Assembly (NCBI RefSeq): GCF_003996965.1
Contig: NZ_QWDM01000005.1
Span: 310,001 to 374,000, forward strand
Origin: Flavobacterium cupreum
Lineage (GTDB): Bacteria > Bacteroidota > Bacteroidia > Flavobacteriales > Flavobacteriaceae
Length of the DNA stretch: 64,000 bases
Reading direction: 5' to 3'
Shown here: piece after piece, positions 56,082-63,362 of the stretch
Layout of the letters: each line of letters starts with the position of its first letter
Position numbering within the stretch: the stretch's first letter is position 1
Position numbers and translations under genes: made by a program
Notes under the pieces: model-generated
The model's database searches: none
What the model saw: only the letters and a program-made list of their open reading frames with translations
Told to the model about the DNA's origin: nothing

Positions 56082-56666
56082 ATGGCCAAAATCAAAATTC
56101 ATTCCGACCAAAAATATATCGAAGGACTTGCTGCGAATAATTCGATTATAATCCAGGAGATTTATAAAAAGTTTGTTCCGAAAGTCGTGTTCTATATCAG
56201 GAACAATTCGGGCAATCAGGATCAGGCGCAGGATATTGTTCAGGAAGTACTGATACTGCTGTTCAATCAGGCGAAAGCCAATACACTGCAACTCACCTGT
56301 CCTTTTGATGCCTATTTTTTCCTGTTATGCAAAAGAAAATGGCTAAATGAATTGAAAAAAACAGCCAATAAAGGGGTAACAATTAATGAAGATGCGGGAT
56401 CTATAAGTGAATCTGCTCACGAACTGGTACAACAAACCGAAGAATTTGATGAAAAACAACAGCTTTTTGATGCCATGTTCCAAAAGCTGGGCGAAAAATG
56501 CCAGGAATTACTAAAACTGAGTTTTGAAATTAAATCGATGGAAGAAGTAGCCGAAAAACTTCAGGTAACTTATGGGTATGTCCGTAAAAAGAAATCGCTA
56601 TGCATTGGCCAGTTGACGCAGTGGATTCAGGAAACTAAAAACTTTAAATCTCTAAAAAATAATTAG
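56082..56666 (+). CDS. ECF-type RNA polymerase sigma factor
   Basis: 194 residues from the ATG at 56082; the frame is open to a TTG at 55965 but that part is hydrophobic and unlike sigma factors. Region 2 is at about 20-95 (DQAQDIVQEVLILLFNQ, YFFLLCKRKWLNELKK) and region 4 at about 130-185 (LGEKCQELLKLSFEIKSMEEVAEKLQVTYGYVRKKKSLC, with the HTH). No region 3. Overlaps no gene and is followed 2 bp later by its probable anti-sigma factor. Divergent to the small membrane protein and the lipoprotein gene. Confidence 0.9.
   Translation: MAKIKIHSDQKYIEGLAANNSIIIQEIYKKFVPKVVFYIRNNSGNQDQAQDIVQEVLILLFNQAKANTLQLTCPFDAYFFLLCKRKWLNELKKTANKGVTINEDAGSISESAHELVQQTEEFDEKQQLFDAMFQKLGEKCQELLKLSFEIKSMEEVAEKLQVTYGYVRKKKSLCIGQLTQWIQETKNFKSLKNN
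56373..56402 (+). promoter_or_regulatory. Motif copy D inside the sigma gene
   Basis: GGGGTAACAA ... ATCT with the same 18-base gap, plus strand, within codons for KGVTINEDAGS. May be an internal promoter for the anti-sigma gene or coincidence. Confidence 0.3.
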
Positions 56667-56668
56667 TC

Positions 56669-57394
56669 ATGAACGAAGAACGCTACCTATTATTCGATCA
56701 ATACCTTCAGGATGAACTGACTCCTGATGAAAAAGCGAATTTTGAAAAACAAATCTCGGACGATCCCGAATTTGCCGTGGAGTTCGGGGCTTTCAAAACA
56801 GCGCAGCAGCAATTGGAAAATAAATTCGGAATTGCAGCAGAAAGAGAAGCGTTCAAAGAAAATCTGGTGAAGGTTTCAGATAAACATTTCCATAAAAATA
56901 AACCAAAAGTAATTGCTTTAAGACCGTGGAATTATGCAGTTGCAGCCTCTATCGTGATTTTGGTTGGCCTGTTCTTTTTTAATTATACCAAAAATCCTGT
57001 CTATGAAGATTACAGTCAGCACGCACAGGCTTATTTCACCGAAAGAGGCCATGCCAATACTACTTTAAAACAAGCAGAAACTGCGTTTAATACCGAAAAA
57101 TATAAAGCTGCAATTCCGCTTTTCGAAAAACTCCTAAAAGAATCCAAATCACCGGAAATTCAGTTTTTCTATGGTATTTCTTTATTAGAAGAGAACAAAT
57201 ATGAAAAAGCGGAAACTGTTTTTGAAGCGCTGCAATCAGGAACATCAATATATAAAGAGAAAGCCACCTGGAATCTCGCCTTATGCAAACTGAAGCAAAA
57301 AGATTATGCCGGATGCAAAAAAATCCTGCTCACAATTCCGGAGGATTATGAAGATTATGTAGCGGTACAGCTCTTATTGAAAGATTTAGAGTAA
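56669..57394 (+). CDS. Membrane anti-sigma factor with periplasmic TPR domain
   Basis: 241 residues. The N-terminus MNEERYLLFDQYLQDELTPDEKANFEKQI resembles the start of membrane anti-sigma factors (no zinc HxxxCxxC). One membrane helix about 88-106 (NYAVAASIVILVGLFFFNY). Residues about 115-241 carry TPR-like helices (YKAAIPLFEKLLKES, YEKAETVFEAL) in the predicted periplasm. Two bp after the sigma gene, so translationally coupled. The periplasmic TPR part could bind the exported TPR-CHAT protease or its signal; this is inference. Confidence 0.78.
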   Translation: MNEERYLLFDQYLQDELTPDEKANFEKQISDDPEFAVEFGAFKTAQQQLENKFGIAAEREAFKENLVKVSDKHFHKNKPKVIALRPWNYAVAASIVILVGLFFFNYTKNPVYEDYSQHAQAYFTERGHANTTLKQAETAFNTEKYKAAIPLFEKLLKESKSPEIQFFYGISLLEENKYEKAETVFEALQSGTSIYKEKATWNLALCKLKQKDYAGCKKILLTIPEDYEDYVAVQLLLKDLE

Positions 57395-57420
57395 GCCCGT
57401 CAGGATACAATGTCATTCGA

Positions 57421-57457
57421 AACGAGGAATTTCTTTAGGGAGATCCTCGTTTTTTTT
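57421..57457 (+). terminator. Terminator of sigma/anti-sigma operon
   Basis: AACGAGGA ... TCCTCGTT stem with a 15-base loop and T8 tail, 27 bp after the anti-sigma stop. Confidence 0.7.
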
Positions 57458-57477
57458 GTGGTATAGGATTCAAATAG

Positions 57478-57535
57478 GACTTCGACTTCGCTCAGTCTGA
57501 CAAACAGTACTTCGCTGAGCCTGAAACAGTGTTGA
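57478..57535. repeat. Dispersed words CTTCGACTTCGCTCAGTCTGACA
   Basis: ACTTCGCTCAGTCTGACA is followed about 20 bp later by ACTTCGCTGAGCCTGAAACA. These short tandem words are typical of dispersed repeats in Bacteroidota intergenic DNA. The rest of the 57395-57665 gap shows no gene apart from the terminator and the tatD promoter. Confidence 0.6.
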
Positions 57536-57612
57536 AAAACCCGTGACAATTCGCGTTTTCACAAGGTGAATCCGTTTGATCCGTGTGCCCATTTACCACC
57601 GGATTATTCAAA

Positions 57613-57644
57613 TTGGGAAAGTTTTTAATATTGTCGTAATTTTG
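57613..57644 (+). promoter_or_regulatory. tatD promoter
   Basis: TTG (57613-57615), 21 bp, TAATTTTG (57637-57644), 21 bp before the TTG start. Confidence 0.5.
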
Positions 57645-57665
57645 GCTTCTTAAAAATAAGTCCCA

Positions 57666-58445
57666 TTGAGCGCAACAACCATTATTACCGATACACATAC
57701 CCATTTATACTCAGAAGAATTTGATCAGGATCGTGATGAAATGATCCGGAGAGCCATTACTGCCGGAGTAACACGCTTTTTCATTCCCGCAATTGATGCG
57801 GCCGCAACACAGTCTATGTATGAGCTGGAGAAAAACTATCCCGACAATGTGTTTTTGATGATGGGATTGCATCCTACTTACGTGAAAGACAATTACCTGG
57901 AGGAGCTGCAGCATGTGGAAACTGAATTGGCCAAACGAAAATTCTATGCCGTTGGTGAAATCGGAATCGATTTGTATTGGGATAAAACGCATCTTACGGA
58001 GCAGCAATTTGCTTTCCGAAAACAAATTCAGTTAGCGAAACATTATAAACTGCCTATCGTAATCCATTGTCGTGAAGCTTTCGATGAGATTTTTGAAATT
58101 TTGGAAGAAGAAAAATCAGAAGACTTGTTTGGAATTTTCCATTGTTTTACCGGCACACACGAACAGGCTTTACAGGCCATCTCGTATAATATGAAGCTCG
58201 GAATCGGCGGTGTGGCGACTTTTAAAAACGGAAAAATTGATCAGTTTCTAAAGGAAATCGATTTAAAACATATTGTTCTCGAAACCGATTCGCCTTATTT
58301 AGCGCCAATTCCGTATCGCGGAAAGCGAAATGAAAGCAGTTATATCGTAAATGTTGTAGCAAAACTAGCCGATATTTACGATGTTTCAGAAGAAGAAATA
58401 GCAGCAATTACGACCCAAAATTCAAAAGACGTTTTCGGTATTTAA
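57666..58445 (+). CDS. tatD: TatD family metal-dependent DNase
   Basis: 259 residues. Metal-binding residues appear in order: DTHTHLY, EIGIDLYW, VIHCREA, FHCFTG and LETDSPYLAP. The start is TTG at 57666; no ATG is in frame before the DTHTHL motif, and the promoter spacing fits. Homologues are 3'-5' exonucleases or D-aminoacyl-tRNA-type hydrolases. Cytoplasmic. Confidence 0.93.
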   Translation: MSATTIITDTHTHLYSEEFDQDRDEMIRRAITAGVTRFFIPAIDAAATQSMYELEKNYPDNVFLMMGLHPTYVKDNYLEELQHVETELAKRKFYAVGEIGIDLYWDKTHLTEQQFAFRKQIQLAKHYKLPIVIHCREAFDEIFEILEEEKSEDLFGIFHCFTGTHEQALQAISYNMKLGIGGVATFKNGKIDQFLKEIDLKHIVLETDSPYLAPIPYRGKRNESSYIVNVVAKLADIYDVSEEEIAAITTQNSKDVFGI

Positions 58446-58505
58446 CCCTGAACTTACAATACTTTAATTTTTTTTTTGTTCTTTTGCCCCCTAAAATAGA
58501 TATTA

Positions 58506-59642
58506 ATGCAGAGATTTGATGCCATTCGACCGTTTTATGATTCAGAAATAAATGAAGCACTTCATGATGTTGTCAATCATCCGATGATGAAAGCCATGAT
58601 GAATTTTACTTTTCCGGAATTAGAGGATGATGCTTGGAAAGATCAGCTTAAGAAAACACATTCGATTCGTGATTTTCAATGTAATTTTATTTATCATACG
58701 ATTCAAAAAGTACTCGAAAAGAGTTCTGAAGGACTTACGACTTCCGGTTTTGAGAAACTGCAAAAAAATACTTCGTACTTATTTGTATCCAATCACCGTG
58801 ATATTCTGTTAGACACGACCCTGCTCAATGTTTGCCTGTTCGAACATGGCCTGGTGATGACAGCGTCTGCCATTGGAGATAATCTGGTTAAAAAAGCATT
58901 TTTAAGTACACTGGCAAAACTGAACAGAAACTTTTTGGTTCTGAGAGGTTTAACGCCAAGAGAAATGCTGCAGAGCTCTAAGTTATTGTCCGAATATATG
59001 GGGCAGTTACTGCTTCGCGAAAACCGTTCGGTCTGGATTGCCCAAAGGGAAGGCCGTACCAAAGACGGAAACGACGAAACGAATCCCGGAGTATTGAAAA
59101 TGATCGGAATGGGTTCTGATGAAGCCAATCTCATGGACTATTTTAAGAAAATAAAAATTGTTCCCGTTTCTATTTCATACGAATATGATCCGACCGATGT
59201 GCTGAAAATGCCGCAATTGATGGCAGAAGCAAACAATGAAGTTTATATCAAAGAGAAGAACGAAGATTTCATGACTATTTTAAGTGGTATCATGGGAACT
59301 AAAAAGAGAATACATATTTCCGTTGGCGATGTTTTAAACACAGAAATTGATCAGATTGTAGCCGAGAATGATAATGCCAACAAGCAAATTCAGGCTTTGG
59401 CACAGGTAATTGATGATTCTGTTTTGAAAAATTACCAGTTATGGCCGACTAATTTTATCGCTTACGATATTTTAAACGGAACGAATAAGTTTGCTCACCA
59501 TTACAAGGAAAATGAAAAGTTGCTTTTTGAACGTCGTTTAGAAATGCGAATCGGAAGTGATAATCCTGTTACCAGACAAGGGTTTTTATCCATGTATGCG
59601 AATCCTGTTGTCAATAAACTAAAATATCAGGATGTCCTCTAA
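58506..59642 (+). CDS. PlsC-like phospholipid/glycerol acyltransferase
   Basis: 378 residues. The acyltransferase block I is NHRDILLD (variant of NHx4D), followed by VLRGLTPREML and IAQREGRTKDG (block III-type EGRTKDG). No strong membrane helices, unlike classical PlsC. Probably acylates glycerol phosphate or a related lipid headgroup. Its last 11 bases overlap the asparaginase start. Confidence 0.82.
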   Translation: MQRFDAIRPFYDSEINEALHDVVNHPMMKAMMNFTFPELEDDAWKDQLKKTHSIRDFQCNFIYHTIQKVLEKSSEGLTTSGFEKLQKNTSYLFVSNHRDILLDTTLLNVCLFEHGLVMTASAIGDNLVKKAFLSTLAKLNRNFLVLRGLTPREMLQSSKLLSEYMGQLLLRENRSVWIAQREGRTKDGNDETNPGVLKMIGMGSDEANLMDYFKKIKIVPVSISYEYDPTDVLKMPQLMAEANNEVYIKEKNEDFMTILSGIMGTKKRIHISVGDVLNTEIDQIVAENDNANKQIQALAQVIDDSVLKNYQLWPTNFIAYDILNGTNKFAHHYKENEKLLFERRLEMRIGSDNPVTRQGFLSMYANPVVNKLKYQDVL

Positions 59643-60663
59643 AGCTAAAATACTTTTAATTTATACCGGAGGAACGATCGGTATGAGCAAGGATTTTGAG
59701 ACAGGAGCACTCAAGGCCTTTAATTTTAGCAAACTGCTGCAAAAAATCCCCGAATTAAAACAACTGGATTGTGAAATCGAAACGGTTTCATTTGAAAACC
59801 CAATCGATTCATCGAATATGAATCCGGAGATGTGGGCCAAAATGGCTACGATTATCGAGGAAAATTATTTGGCTTTTGACGGTTTTGTCGTTTTGCACGG
59901 TTCAGATACCATGTCTTATTCAGCTTCGGCATTGAGTTTTATGCTCGAAAATTTAGCCAAACCTGTGATTTTTACAGGTTCGCAGCTGCCAATAGGAGAC
60001 TTGCGTACCGACGCTAAGGAAAACCTGATCACCGCCATTCAGATTGCCTCATTACAAGAGAATGATAAACCCGTAATTCACGAAGTTTGTTTGTATTTCG
60101 AATATAAATTATACCGCGGAAACCGCACTTCTAAAGTAAACGCAGAACACTTCAGGGCTTTTACGGCACCCAATTATCCTGAATTGGTAGAATCAGGCGT
60201 TCACCTTAAATTAAATTCCCATTTATTCCTTCCCGTAAAAACCGATGCGAAATTATTGGTGCACAAAAATCTGGACAATCATGTGGCCATTGTAAAAATG
60301 TTTCCGGGAATGAGCGAAATTGTTTTGGGATCGATCCTGTCAACACCCAACTTAAAAGGAATTGTTCTGGAAACCTACGGTTCCGGAAATGCCCCAACCG
60401 AAGAATGGTTTTTAAACCTCATTCAAAAAGCAATCCAATCCGGCCTGCATATCGTAAATGTGACGCAATGCTCGGGCGGAAGCGTCAATATGGGACAATA
60501 CGAGACCAGTACAGCACTTAAAGAATTAGGAGTGATTTCCGGTAAAGACATTACCACCGAAGCGGCTATTACAAAACTAATGTACCTGTTAGGTCATGAA
60601 ATAGAAGCAAAAAATTTCAAAACTATTTTTGAAAGTTCTTTACGCGGGGAGATTTCACTGTAA
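59632..60663 (+). CDS. ansA: Type I (cytoplasmic) L-asparaginase
   Basis: 343 residues. Catalytic Thr sites in YTGGTIGM (first motif) and LHGSDTMSYSA (second), plus GSQLPIGDLRTDAKENL, all typical of bacterial type I asparaginase. No signal peptide. Hydrolyses Asn to Asp and ammonia. Start overlaps the acyltransferase gene, indicating coupled translation. Confidence 0.94.
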   Translation: MSSKAKILLIYTGGTIGMSKDFETGALKAFNFSKLLQKIPELKQLDCEIETVSFENPIDSSNMNPEMWAKMATIIEENYLAFDGFVVLHGSDTMSYSASALSFMLENLAKPVIFTGSQLPIGDLRTDAKENLITAIQIASLQENDKPVIHEVCLYFEYKLYRGNRTSKVNAEHFRAFTAPNYPELVESGVHLKLNSHLFLPVKTDAKLLVHKNLDNHVAIVKMFPGMSEIVLGSILSTPNLKGIVLETYGSGNAPTEEWFLNLIQKAIQSGLHIVNVTQCSGGSVNMGQYETSTALKELGVISGKDITTEAAITKLMYLLGHEIEAKNFKTIFESSLRGEISL

Positions 60664-60708
60664 TTTTTTTACCATATAAGTGATGTAAGTTCATTTAATT
60701 GATCGGGT

Positions 60709-60840
60709 TTGTCATTTCGACCGCAGGGAGAAATCACACCAGAAACTCCGTAACTATAATCGCCAATCTTTGTCGATCATCTAGTGTGATTTACTTCGTC
60801 TATTCGCTGTCGCCCGGGTCTCCTTACGTCGAAATGACAA
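60709..60840. repeat. MITE-like 132-bp inverted-repeat element
   Basis: Ends in exact 13-bp inverted repeats TTGTCATTTCGAC / GTCGAAATGACAA; an inner pair AAATCACAC / GTGTGATTT (60731-60739, 60784-60792) makes a nested fold. No open frame. GTCATTTCGACCGCAGGGAGAAATC elements are frequent in flavobacterial genomes. The remaining parts of the 60664-60894 gap show nothing else. Confidence 0.75.
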
Positions 60841-60894
60841 GATTGTGGACAATTGGAATTTGGAATTTATTCAGATAGCTGCAAGAATTGGAAT

Positions 60895-62133
60895 TTATAA
60901 ATCCTTATAACGTACCGGACAAGTTTCTAAATCTTCTTCAACAGCCTTGTGGTTTTTGTAATACACATACACAATCACCGAAAGAAGGCAGATGATCCCC
61001 TGAATTGCAACGGTAGTTCGCACACCAAGAGAGTGGGAAAGATACCCAATAATCAAACTTCCCACAGGAATCATTCCCTGATACGCCATCAGGTAATAAC
61101 TAATGCTTCTCGAACGCATATTGACGGCACTTTGTGTCTGAATATAAATATTGATCGATGAGGTTTGTCCCATCATTCCGAGACCGCTCAGGGTCATGCA
61201 GATCAGCGCAATGGTCAGACTGCTTGAAACCGCCAGGATAATAATGCTGAAACCGAGCAATAAACTGGAAGCAATCATTATTTTATTCATGTTTTTGGAC
61301 GATTTCAGATTGGCAAGATAAATCGCGGAGAGCACAGAACCAATCCCTGCGGCACTTTCGAACCAGCTAAAAGTCTGGGCATTTCCGCTAAAGATATCTT
61401 TGGCAAAAACAGGCATAAGCGTGTTGAAAGAAATGACAAATAAACTACTGCACATTAACATCAGCAGCATTCGGGCCATTTCCGTTTCTTTTTTAACATA
61501 GTCAAGGCCCTCTATTAGATCGTCCAGCATTTTAAGTTTGTGCTCTGCCTTGATATGCGGTGTGATTTTCATCAGTAGCAATGAAATCAGAACCGGAATA
61601 TAACTAATGAAATTTCCAATAAAACAAATATCTTCCCCATACTGGTGCAGAATAATTCCGGCCAGGGCAGGACCTGCAATTCGGGCGAAGTTGTTCAGCG
61701 TAGAATTAAGTGCCACGGCATTGGGTAAATCTTCTTTGTCATTGACAATATCAATCATCATGGTTTGTCGGCAGGTCATGTCAAAAGCATTGATAATACC
61801 CTGAATAAGGCTAAGAGCCAGAATAAAGTTGATGTTGTATATTTTCAGGTAAATAAGCAAAGCCAGTGCACCCGCCTGAAGCATGGCCAGCGATTGTAAA
61901 ATCATCATGGAGCGGTGCCTGTCGTAACGACCGATAATACTTCCGGCGACAGGTGCTAAAAATAAGGAGGGAATCATACTCAGAAAAGTAGCCAGTCCCA
62001 GTAAGAAAACAGATCCGGTGATGCTGTAGACCATCCAGCTGACCGCAGTTTTCTGCATCCAGGTTCCAATAACCGAAACCGACTGACCGTAAAAGAATAA
62101 TTTGAAGTTTCTTGATTTTAACGCCTTAAACAT
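60895..62133 (-). CDS. MFS exporter, EntS-like (MFS_3)
   Basis: 412 residues, about twelve helices. Starts MFKALKSRNFKLFFYGQSVSVIGTWMQKTAVSWMVY, typical of the enterobactin-exporter-like MFS_3 branch, with motif A-like AGSIIGRYDRHRSMM. Divergent from a LysR regulator that likely controls it. Substrate unknown. Confidence 0.88.
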   Translation of the reverse strand: MFKALKSRNFKLFFYGQSVSVIGTWMQKTAVSWMVYSITGSVFLLGLATFLSMIPSLFLAPVAGSIIGRYDRHRSMMILQSLAMLQAGALALLIYLKIYNINFILALSLIQGIINAFDMTCRQTMMIDIVNDKEDLPNAVALNSTLNNFARIAGPALAGIILHQYGEDICFIGNFISYIPVLISLLLMKITPHIKAEHKLKMLDDLIEGLDYVKKETEMARMLLMLMCSSLFVISFNTLMPVFAKDIFSGNAQTFSWFESAAGIGSVLSAIYLANLKSSKNMNKIMIASSLLLGFSIIILAVSSSLTIALICMTLSGLGMMGQTSSINIYIQTQSAVNMRSRSISYYLMAYQGMIPVGSLIIGYLSHSLGVRTTVAIQGIICLLSVIVYVYYKNHKAVEEDLETCPVRYKDL

Positions 62134-62202
62134 AACCCTTGCTATTTTTTTACAAAGTTCGGGAGTATGATTTCATTAGAAAAATTAATAATTTTACTGA
62201 TA

Positions 62203-62220
62203 ATAAGTAGTCAAACTTAT
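62203..62220. promoter_or_regulatory. LysR-type operator candidate
   Basis: ATAAGT, 6 bp, ACTTAT: a perfect dyad just before the lysR start codon in the divergent MFS/lysR region. Confidence 0.45.
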
Positions 62221-62224
62221 CGAT

Positions 62225-63094
62225 ATGGAAATCTATCAACTACAGTATTTTATTAAAACGGCTGAGGTACTTCATTTTACAAAAGCCGCCGAGCTGTGTT
62301 TTGTCACGCAATCCGGATTATCGCAACAGATCAAAAAACTAGAAGAAGAACTCGGAATGCCCTTGTTTATCCGGATTGGAAAAAAAGTGCAGCTTACCGA
62401 AGCCGGCTCCGTTTTCCTGATTCATGCCAAACAGGTCATCGAAAAAGTACAGAACGGAAAGCAGGCCATCGACGATTTAAACGAAATGATTGGCGGCGAA
62501 CTTCGGGTAGGGGTAACCTATATTTTCGGACTTTTGATTTTGCCGGTGATCAATTCCTTTGCAAAAAGGTACCAAAACCTCAAAATTGTGGTTGAATATG
62601 GCACAACAGAAGCCCTGGAACAAAAACTAATGAACAACGAACTGGATTTGGTGCTGGTAATTTCGTCACACGAAATAGAGCTTCCGATTCAGAAAGTGCC
62701 TTTGTTTACGTCGCACATGGTCATGGCGGTTTCAAAATCGCATCCTTTGGCAGCTTTGGATAAAATTGCGTTTAAGAAAATAGAAGAAATTCAGCTTATT
62801 TTACCCGGAAAAGGCTCCAATTCAAGGGAATTTGTCGAAGGGCTGTTTCTAAAACACAACATGAAACCCAAAATCGCCATAGAGTTAAATTCCATTCACG
62901 CTTTGCTGCAAATGGTAGAGAACAGTGACTGGGCGACGATAGTGGCAGAAAAAGCCTTAAAAGGCTGGGATAACCTCAAATCGATTCAGATTACGGGAGT
63001 TCCGACCAAAAGAGATTCCTTTATGCTGACAATTGGCGGTTACCAGAAAAAGGCCGTAAAACTGTTTATGGAAGAGTTTCGAAAAAGCATCTAA
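62225..63094 (+). CDS. LysR family transcriptional regulator
   Basis: 289 residues. Winged HTH at 1-60 (MEIYQLQYFIKTAEVLHFTKAAELCFVTQSGLSQQIKKLEEELG) and an effector-binding domain of the CynR/CysB type about 90-289. It is divergent from the MFS exporter by 91 bp, the usual arrangement for a LysR regulator and its target. Confidence 0.93.
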   Translation: MEIYQLQYFIKTAEVLHFTKAAELCFVTQSGLSQQIKKLEEELGMPLFIRIGKKVQLTEAGSVFLIHAKQVIEKVQNGKQAIDDLNEMIGGELRVGVTYIFGLLILPVINSFAKRYQNLKIVVEYGTTEALEQKLMNNELDLVLVISSHEIELPIQKVPLFTSHMVMAVSKSHPLAALDKIAFKKIEEIQLILPGKGSNSREFVEGLFLKHNMKPKIAIELNSIHALLQMVENSDWATIVAEKALKGWDNLKSIQITGVPTKRDSFMLTIGGYQKKAVKLFMEEFRKSI

Positions 63095-63153
63095 AGAATA
63101 TTGGATTTTACTTTTGTAAGTCATTTTTTTTTGTGTTATTTGCAAACCGAAAT

Positions 63154-63243
63154 AGAGAGGTGTCCGAGTGGTTGAAGGAGCTAGCCTGGAAAGCTAGTAT
63201 ATGGGTAACTGTATCGAGGGTTCGAATCCCTTCCTCTCTGCCA
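63154..63243 (+). tRNA. tRNA-Ser (anticodon GGA)
   Basis: Acceptor AGAGAGG pairs with CCTCTCT, discriminator G, encoded CCA. Anticodon stem CTAGC/GCTAG around loop CTGGAAA gives anticodon GGA. A long variable arm of about 20 bases and the TTCGAATC T-loop fit a serine tRNA. Likely attachment site of the element that begins just downstream. Confidence 0.96.
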
Positions 63244-63245
63244 AA

Positions 63246-63290
63246 ACTTCGTTAACGTCAATAGAATATGGCGTTAACGAGTTTTTTTTA
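63246..63290 (+). terminator. tRNA-Ser terminator
   Basis: ACTTCGTTAACG ... CGTTAACGAGT stem followed by T8. Confidence 0.75.
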
Positions 63291-63298
63291 AAAATTAC

Positions 63299-63318
63299 GT
63301 GTCAAATTTGTGTCAAAT
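63299..63318 (+). repeat. Direct repeat GTGTCAAAT (possible integrase arm site)
   Basis: GTGTCAAAT at 63299-63307 and again at 63310-63318, one helical turn apart, between tRNA-Ser and the integrase start. Could be an arm-type binding site. Confidence 0.4.
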
Positions 63319-63362
63319 ACTTATAGTTTAAAAATCGAGAGTTTTTTAAGCCATAAAAAAAA

